DNA from: Owenia fusiformis
Lineage: Eukaryota; Annelida; Polychaeta; Sabellida; Oweniidae
Length of the DNA stretch: 64,000 nt
Assembly (NCBI GenBank): GCA_903813345.2
Contig: CAIIXF020000002.1
Span: 15,320,467-15,384,466, forward strand
Reading direction: 5' to 3'
This document shows, one piece after another, positions 56,891 through 64,000 of this stretch. The stretch's first letter is position 1. Each line of letters begins with the position of its first letter. A program made the translations under genes and the position numbers. A model generated the notes under the pieces. The model saw only the letters and a program-made list of their open reading frames with translations. It was not told the DNA's origin and did not search any database.

Positions 56891-59217
56891 GGCAAATGAT
56901 CATATCATATCATATCAAAAATGCAAATTTGCTGCAAATAGAGTAGAAATTGATGGAATTAATGAGAAAATAAATATTTGCACCGTGAGATATGCGTGGG
57001 GTCTTCACACTCTTCAATCAAACTAAAGATATTTCACAGATCACGAGAAGTAGAGTGTTCCCTGATGCCTAAACATCTCGTCGTATAAACTGCCATCTGA
57101 TTCTGACTGGGTTAGATCATTCTACAGTTTTGTTAATAGTAAGATCTTTATGAAACCCAAAAGTAACTATCAGACTTTCAATGAGAGATTAAATATGAAT
57201 ATGCAAGATAATTATGAATGCTAAAAATGCAATGCCTACAATTCTGATTAAAAAGCTGTACTACAAAAAGATTTTGATCGACCTTATCCCATTGGGTAAG
57301 GATGGATCAAAGGGTTATTTCTAATAAAAAGACTATCACCGAGGCTCCAAAAGTAAATGCTTGAAAAGGGTAAGCGAAGTATAGAATGCAGCGATAGCGA
57401 TTCTACCATCGTGATACTTTAAGGAGATTACACAAACCACAGCCATAGATTTCAATCATTTATTACACAACTTGATGTACGTCTTACTCATTAATCTATA
57501 GATACGATGAGATATACTCACACAATCAATCTGGCTGGAGTTACAGGTAAACCCCTTGGATGTTTCTGTTTTGCGAAGTCCAGAACATCCTAACTTGAGG
57601 AATTGGTATGATTCAGAATAGAATATGGTGAAGAAGAGTCTTCCCACGATGATCTATTGATGACATACTGCCCTTTTCAATAATTTCACTAAATGAGAAA
57701 TCATATAATCATTAATAGTCTATCGTCTTACTGGTAATCTTGACAAAAAGAATGATTATAGACAGGTCAACTCGTTTTGTAACTACCAGTAATGAATCAT
57801 TTTGAGTCATCAGAGTGGGAAACTCTGATTTAGTAAAAAACAAACTCATTCTTGCCAATGCATTATATTAACCAAGCGCGTATTGGGGAAATTAGTTATA
57901 TATTGCCATGGATTATATCTGTTGGTGTCTCCCGGTGTAAACTATAATTTAAAGAACTTCTTGTTTCTCTCTTTCAGACTTTATAAAAAATCATAAGGCA
58001 GAAGTCAACAACGGAGCGCTCCTCCTGGCCATACTCATTATATTGATAATATCCCATTAAATATTATTATCAGGTTTTTGTGGGCAAATGACAATTTAAT
58101 CCTTAAACAGTGTCTTCTTGAAATAATAAAACTCCCCATTGCTACCTAGATTTATTCCATATCTTTTTATATTTGTTAAATAGTTAACTTGCTAACTTAA
58201 TTCTTGCATTATTTATAATTAAGTGCACATAGTCACCATTACAATGAAACTGGCTTAATTGTATCAATAGAGAGGAGTGAGAGATCATTCCAACAATACA
58301 TTTCAAACTGATCATACACTTTATACCTTGGATTAACCCAAATGCCCTTGTCGCCATTGAATTTAACCCATTGGCGCCATTGTCAGCTTTTAATTCGTGA
58401 CCAGCAGACATTATTTCCCATTTGATTAATAGACGTCAAATTATACAATGCCAATCATAATACCATCCTTGCTGCAACGGTATTTTACAAGTATATAAGC
58501 ATAAAGGAAGTCCTTTGAAGAAGGATGTGATAGTACACCTAGCAATGAGTTCATGTACACGCACGTTGTTTATTATCTTCACCGTTGTTTTATAAAACAC
58601 CTCTGTCATTCTACAGATCAGCTAAAATGAGTTGAGTTAAGTTGGGATTGTCTGTGAATTATGATTGCCGAATGTAAATAGCTGTATAATTAATCTTGAT
58701 TGCAAATACTCATTGTTCAGCTGGGCGTTGTTTTTTGTTGTTCCTTTTGACATTACTTTTATGTTATGCTGGTAATATAATCAGGAATACTTCAGAACTG
58801 CAATTATTAATCGTCATATAATACAAATAAACCATTGTGTTATCCCATATTATATTGTAGCTGTCTTATTTATATTTTATTCTATTTGCATCCACTTTCT
58901 GCAGCTGGGGCATTCAACGTGACCTGCATTTATTCCCAATATTTACAATGTACCATTTGACTAATAAAAGAGAGAGCGATGGACAAACATGTTGCACCAA
59001 GCAGCTACATTCTAATTTATTTGAGCCTCTCTTTACATAATGCTAGAGAGAGACTCTGATTTATCACAAGACAAAACATGCCCCTTGCCAGTGCATTCTC
59101 CAAGTTCATTGAATTTATTACACAGAGGACTCCTTTGCCATTTTCCAACCATCTTTTTTAACCATAATTATTATGCAATGTCTTTGTATTCCAAGGAATT
59201 GTAAAGGTTGTAGCCCA
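56891..59217. other. Unique AT-rich sequence
   Basis: No gene, structured repeat or transposon end was recognised in this stretch. Short open frames on both strands lack domains. Confidence 0.4.
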
Positions 59218-59756
59218 GGGGGTTCACTGTATATAAAACTCGACGGGGGTCAATATGTTCCCATACCAATCTGTCAAATTTCAATATGTTCCCATACCAA
59301 CCAAAATAACGCCCAAAGGCCATACCAAATGTCCAAATATAGGACCAATGCCATACCAAATGTCCAAATATAGGACCAATGCCATACCAAATGCCCAATT
59401 ATGGGACCAATGCCATACCAAATGTCAAAATGTAGGACCAATGCCATACCATATAAAATTTAAAAGTTGAAGAAGGCCCTGGAAAAGAAGATACTTCGGG
59501 AAACGATCCAAAACAACTTCAAATTTGTAACTACTGGACCAATGCCATACCACGAATGTTAGGTAACGTATCTACAACGACCATTCTCATACCAGAAGAC
59601 CAAAAGTCCGACCATTGCCATACCTCAGAAGTCAGAAATTTCCGGGCATTCCCATACCAAATCCTAAAATATGGGTCCATTGCCATACCAAACGTTGAAA
59701 AAGGTACTCCACATGCGCCGAGGATCCCCATCAAGGTTTATATATAGTGAACCCCC
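59218..59756. mobile_element. Element with terminal inverted repeats and internal minisatellite
   Basis: GGGGGTTCACTGTATATAAA at 59218-59237 and TTTATATATAGTGAACCCCC at 59737-59756 are inverted copies with one mismatch. Almost the whole interior is a CCATACCAA-based minisatellite. It is MITE-like in size and has no coding capacity; short open frames on both strands arise from the repeat. Confidence 0.8.
59320..59451 (+). repeat. 31-bp tandem repeat, four copies
   Basis: The unit begins CCATACCAAATGTCCAAATA and ends GGACCAATG. It is repeated four times from 59320 with a fifth partial copy, and copies 1 and 2 are identical. Degenerate CCATACC words continue on both sides (59261-59319 and 59529-59695). 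Confidence 0.9.
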
Positions 59757-60182
59757 CGGGGGTTGTGGATCCCACGCGGAGCAGCAAAGTTACAAGTGAA
59801 TAAATAAATAAAATGAACTGTACAAAACTTTGTTGCCTCTCAACTTATCACATGATAGATCGCTAGTATCCTATCGAGGCATTTGCATTGATCTCTCGTA
59901 AGGTATGTCCCATTCCCTGGGCATCATTGTGGGCATACCCAATACCATGGTGTTTTGAATTAGTATACCATCACTACTTATGATGCAATAAAGCACATGT
60001 ACTTTTAGAAGAAGCACATTTGTGAGCTCATCATAAATTAGGTCTATGTGTTGTCGAAAATGATAGGAACAGTCTTAACTAAATTATAAAATCACTTTCA
60101 ATTACAAATAACATCACATTGTTGGTTAGATGAATTATAGTTATCAAAATGTGTCAATATAATAATGTGTTAGTATACTCTA
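59757..60182. other. Unique sequence, nothing recognised
   Basis: An AATA run (about 59798-59813) follows the element. No gene was seen. Confidence 0.35.
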
Positions 60183-60184
60183 TA

Positions 60185-60410
60185 CAGGGTGTCCCAAAAA
60201 GTGTATCCAAATGAAAATAAAATAACTTTCCTTCATCGACAAAAACAATGCAATACTAAAACCACCTTTCGTCTAAAACTTTCAGATGGGCTACACCCCC
60301 ATCTTGATTCACAAGTTTCCAGTTGCTCAAACACGTCCTTGGAAGTCCCTATACTACTTCACCTAAATTGGCATTGTATTCTGTAGGCACTGCTTTTGAC
60401 ATCAAATCAA
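60185..60410 (+). mobile_element. One end of a mariner-like element
   Basis: CAGGGTGTCCCAAAAAGTG preceded by TA is the typical start of many mariner-family elements. The following 200 bp includes the word shared with 52.2 kb. No matching right end or transposase was found downstream, so the element is truncated or its other end has decayed. Confidence 0.5.
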
Positions 60411-61331
60411 ATTGAGGACCTGATTGAATAGGCTGTGATTAGAGTCTAAATTTGTAGCCTTGTAAGATGATGATAGAAACAATAGTTAAATCATATAATG
60501 ACTAGAGATCACAAGGAAGTAGATACTGATGTCATTATGGTATCTCATCCATTGTCGATTGTGCTTTTTGAATCGAGTAACGTTCTACTTCGCTTCTTAA
60601 AAGAGAGCTTCGTCTTATAACTGCGCGCAGGGTAGTGACATTAGGATGGTATCGTCCATGGGTATCTTTTGATTTCAAGAACAATTTATGATACATTTTT
60701 GAATAAATTGGTGATACTTATCGAACATCAAATCCTAGATGAACCACGATTGAACCAGAGCACTGATATAATCAATGTAATAGATTATTTACGCAATAGA
60801 AAGCCAAAACTTTCTAGGTTCGTGAAAATAATCTAATATCAATGATATCGGCGACTTTTCCGATTAATTCTCATATCAAGGGCTTGTAATTGGTTTTCTA
60901 GACATATGTAAACACAATCAATCATCCCAAATCACACCTTACTAGTATTTACATACAGTTCTACGTATAAGACATATTGCAGTATAAGTATACTGATACG
61001 TAGGCCGAGTTATGTATTGTAGTGTGTATAGTAATGTGTGCTTGGTGTTGTACCGTGTACTACCTGATTCGTAGCTGCAATGGTCTTTTCAGAGTTTAAA
61101 ACTGATACAAATAGAAAATGTTGTGGAGTTTTGGTATTATTCAAATATTCTAAAATTACTCATACTTGTCATGATAGAGATTTCGCAACGCGCGTATAGC
61201 GTGTTTATAAATCCCTTGTTTTTAGAACTTACAAAAGTGTGTGTATTACATTATCACTTGTTACGCAGCACTATCCATTTATAAGGAGCCATCGCTTATA
61301 AAACGATGTTTTTGCAAAGGATGGATAATGA
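60411..61331. other. Unique AT-rich sequence
   Basis: No gene recognised. A TATTGTAG/TACTACA-like GTAT repeat zone near 60980-61060 is low-complexity. Confidence 0.35.
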
Positions 61332-61406
61332 GCCTTGGGTTTTATGTGAAATAATAGCCAAGGGCCGAGAGGTCCGCGGCTATTATCTTGTCATAAGACC
61401 CAAGGC
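61332..61406. repeat. 75-nt imperfect hairpin
   Basis: GCCTTGGGTTTTATG, then AATAATAGCC, at 61332-61359 pairs with GGCTATTAT, then CATAAGACCCAAGGC, at 61378-61406, around an 18-nt GC-rich loop. It lies within a 115-codon open frame starting at 61306, which is probably spurious. MITE remnant or structured RNA. Confidence 0.6.
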
Positions 61407-63121
61407 GAAATATTTATCTTACTTAAACCCCACACTGAAAATTATGAAAGTTAAATGGATATTAACAACAGTTCATGCTCATTTTATTGTATTGCTACCT
61501 AAGTGGAGTTTAAAAGTGAGTAGATACATAAGATTATCTCTTATGCAAAAAGTACAGATGCATCTTTCTTTTGGAGAATCGAAATCATCTATTATGAAGT
61601 TCATCATTATGGTAAACAAAGGTACACTTGCACTCTGCACATGGCATATGTAACAGTAAATGAGACTTGACTAGTTGCTTAAAGCCGTTGCATTCTCTCT
61701 CGGATTATCATAGTAAAGTAGTATCTAATTGGAAATAAAGGCAATAAGTAATTCACATCAGAAGCATTATTTAAGAGTACTTAATAATTAGGTGCTTAAC
61801 TATCAATCAGATGCTTAAGAATATCAGATTCCGTTAATTGTGGATTTACTGTGTTCATTGATTCCATTCAAGGAGGAACTCAGTGGACAAAATATTACAT
61901 TAAACATATTGAAAATAAAAATAAAAATAAGACTACGTTCTTCAAATTACATATACATGTACACTGTTATTTTGGTATAAGGATCTATATATCTACTAAT
62001 CATTAGGTTAATGTATCATGTCAGCTGTTTCGTTTAAAATGATCCCCTCACTCGTCAAAAGAAAATTGTCCTATGATGATCACTCTTTTTTTAAAATATT
62101 ACTGCACTGTTTACGATCAGAAAAGGTCGTTTCTTAGGTTAAAATGTTCATATCCAAAGTGTGTTTTAAATAATCAAAGTTCCCCCTCATTTCCACTTAT
62201 ACGCTTCTTCCAATAAACTTGATATCTCTCTATTAATTTCCTTTTTTTACTTTAATAGCAAGTTCATTGGCACTTTTCTCTATGTTATCCTTATGTTCAA
62301 GGTTAAGTTCATCAGACATTAGTATACCCTTTTTGGCCATATTTCAAAAAGATTTAGATTAAAGTATATGTTTTAGCATTATCTTGAAGAAAAATCAATT
62401 TTGAATATTATTAAAACATGAAACATTATTGCCATTAATTATTATGATGAATTCCATTTTCTTTTAAATCATCAACATGTATGCAGATAATCATGTTTTT
62501 ATTTTTGGGTTATTTCTTAAAATCATACATGAAAAGCACAAAACAAGATTTTCCTTGGACAGAAAGCATTTCTTCTCAAATGTTGAAAACCAAAGACAAT
62601 GCTTATGTATGAAATATGGGAAGTTGCCTACCCTTCTATTGAAAGCATGTCTGGGCCAAGTAAATGTATGTGATATACACATATATTTAACGCAATCTTA
62701 AAAGGTTAAGCTTCAGATCTAAAATAAATAATACATAGTTTTTCCGAATATAATTTATTTTAGTTTGATATGTCCAGGGCAATATATCAAAATCTCCTGT
62801 CTGACGAATCCATGTTTCTCAGTCTTGTCAGCGTTGGGGTGTTTGTTAAGGAACAGCATCGTCCTCGTGGTCAATATGGCAACAACAGCTCCAACTATTT
62901 TACAACTCAGAACGAAATACCACATATTACTTGAGAAAATGCGACACATTTATGTTACTAAGTCTCATTTCGGGTAGGGACATCTTTATTTTTATTTTTT
63001 ATTAATCATGAATATAATTAAAAGCTGGAACCCAATTCAGAATCAATGTAATATTCTGCAGCTGATAGAACTGGAAAGGAGGAGGGAAAGTATCGCAACA
63101 GATTTTGGAGAGTCATAAGTT
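61407..63121. other. Unique AT-rich sequence
   Basis: No gene recognised. Open frames of 63 to 74 codons near 62477-62977 overlap on both strands and lack domains. The 31-bp word shared with 36.9 kb lies at about 62618-62648. Confidence 0.4.
62618..62648 (+). repeat. Second copy of the 31-bp dispersed word
   Basis: Same sequence and orientation as 36892-36922, with unrelated flanks beyond the shared core. Confidence 0.6.
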
Positions 63122-63693
63122 GGATTTTGGCTATTTTCTTAGAATTTAGACAGGCGCATATGTTAGACCAATGCATTATCTCCAGGAAAAGCACTCATAG
63201 AGATGACAAAATAATTTCGACTTTGAGACAGGGAAGCTGCAAATAACCCACCCACATGTTTTTTCTGAAATGTTGTCCTGATTTTCAATCCATTCAACCC
63301 CTGCTTTTTCATTGTTTTAAGACACAGTTAACCCCTTAAAAGGAATAAGTGATTCCTCTGAGATAAAGTGGAAAACAATATTTCCCATGTTATTTTCCCA
63401 TAGGGAAAACTCATGCAATCCATTGCTTTCAGCTCACTTTGGTCACCCATAATGGATATCTTTAAAATCCATTGAGGAATTATTTATTCCTTTAAAGGGG
63501 TTAACTGTGTGTCAAAATGCAACATATTGATGCAACAAAAATCGAAAAAGCAGGGGTGGAAGGGGTTGAAAATCAGGAAAACATTTCAGAAAAAAGAAAT
63601 TATTTTATCATTAAATAATGAGTGCTTTTTTGGAGGTAATGCATTGGCCTAACATATACACCTATTTAAAAAATAACAAAATAGCCAAAATCC
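63122..63693. mobile_element. Foldback element with 220-bp arms
   Basis: GGATTTTGGCTATTTT at 63122 and its exact complement ending at 63693 mark the tips. Inverted similarity runs through CCAATGCATTA/TAATGCATTGG, AAAAGCACTCAT/ATGAGTGCTTTT, CCCCTGCTTTTTC/GAAAAAGCAGGGG and ACAGTTAACCCCTT/AAGGGGTTAACTGT. The arms are about 63122-63357 and 63473-63693, with a 115-bp centre. No coding capacity is visible. Confidence 0.85.
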
Positions 63694-64000
63694 CAGTCCT
63701 GTATCAAATTATCCATAACACCAATCTTAAAGATGCGTTCTAAGAATGGTAAATAAAGACCTTTCCTCTTTCCCCAAAATTTAGAAAGTATGTTGATAAA
63801 TAAGCAAGAAATTAACTCACAATCGCGGAAAAGGGATCCAGAGAGAAAAGCATTTTAAAATTCTCACATGTGTTTTTCATTGAATCCAATGGTACATAAA
63901 TACTGAAAACAAAATAAAACTTATATCCTCAACCTAGTTAGATAGGCCAACACGAATTCAAATTCAAAATAACCATTAAATTCCGCACCGCGCGCGCATA
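63694..64000. other. Window end, nothing recognised
   Basis: AT-rich DNA ending in a CGCGCGCG word at about 63990-63998. No feature is supported. Confidence 0.35.

Noticed and set aside
61306-61653. 115-codon plus-strand frame
   Set aside because: It opens in a hairpin and continues in AT-rich sequence with no domain; probably chance.
1-64000. tRNA and rRNA genes
   Set aside because: No convincing B-box plus cloverleaf or rRNA sequence was found by eye; a covariance-model scan would be decisive.

Overview
This window looks like nuclear DNA of a marine invertebrate, probably a lophotrochozoan such as a mollusc; an echinoderm or hemichordate is not excluded. It is AT-rich and gene-poor. It carries GT/AG-bounded exon-like segments, many short DNA transposons (mariner, Harbinger and Crypton relatives), scattered palindromic insertions and frequent ACATGTA and AGGCCT words. 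No operons, ribosome-binding sites or prokaryotic genes are visible. The species call is inference.

Layout. 0-4.4 kb: a run of foldback elements, the last of which (4212-4437) abuts the array. 4.4-30.4 kb: a tandem array of eight full units and one truncated unit, each about 2.8-3.3 kb. Every unit has the same order: TATTG microsatellite, a 212-nt exon-like block built of two 96-bp repeats, further exon-like blocks B, C and D, a 160-168-bp minisatellite that appears to have grown out of block D, and an AACC/AGAC simple-repeat tract. Units differ mainly in minisatellite copy number. A diverged single copy of the first exon-like block lies just outside the array at 30581-30655.

30.4-50 kb: a graveyard of non-autonomous transposons. 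It holds mariner-type MITEs, two related foldback elements, an element bounded by a TGCACGCAG-type inverted repeat, a LINE endonuclease scrap, a Harbinger transposase scrap, a Crypton-like (DUF3504) scrap inside nested palindromes, a MITE flanked by TTAA, and a 2-kb foldback element with a second palindromic element nested inside it.

50-64 kb: mostly unique AT-rich sequence. The best candidate for a live host gene is a 90-codon 5' coding exon at 53591-53860 with a strong Kozak context and a consensus splice donor; its product is not identified. Two hairpins of about 75 nt, a minisatellite-bearing element with terminal inverted repeats and a terminal foldback element complete the window.

The genes here do not form a pathway. 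The main biological content is repeat architecture: a three-level tandem array derived from a decayed or non-coding multi-exon unit, and a dense family of inverted-repeat elements whose arms are themselves tandem arrays.
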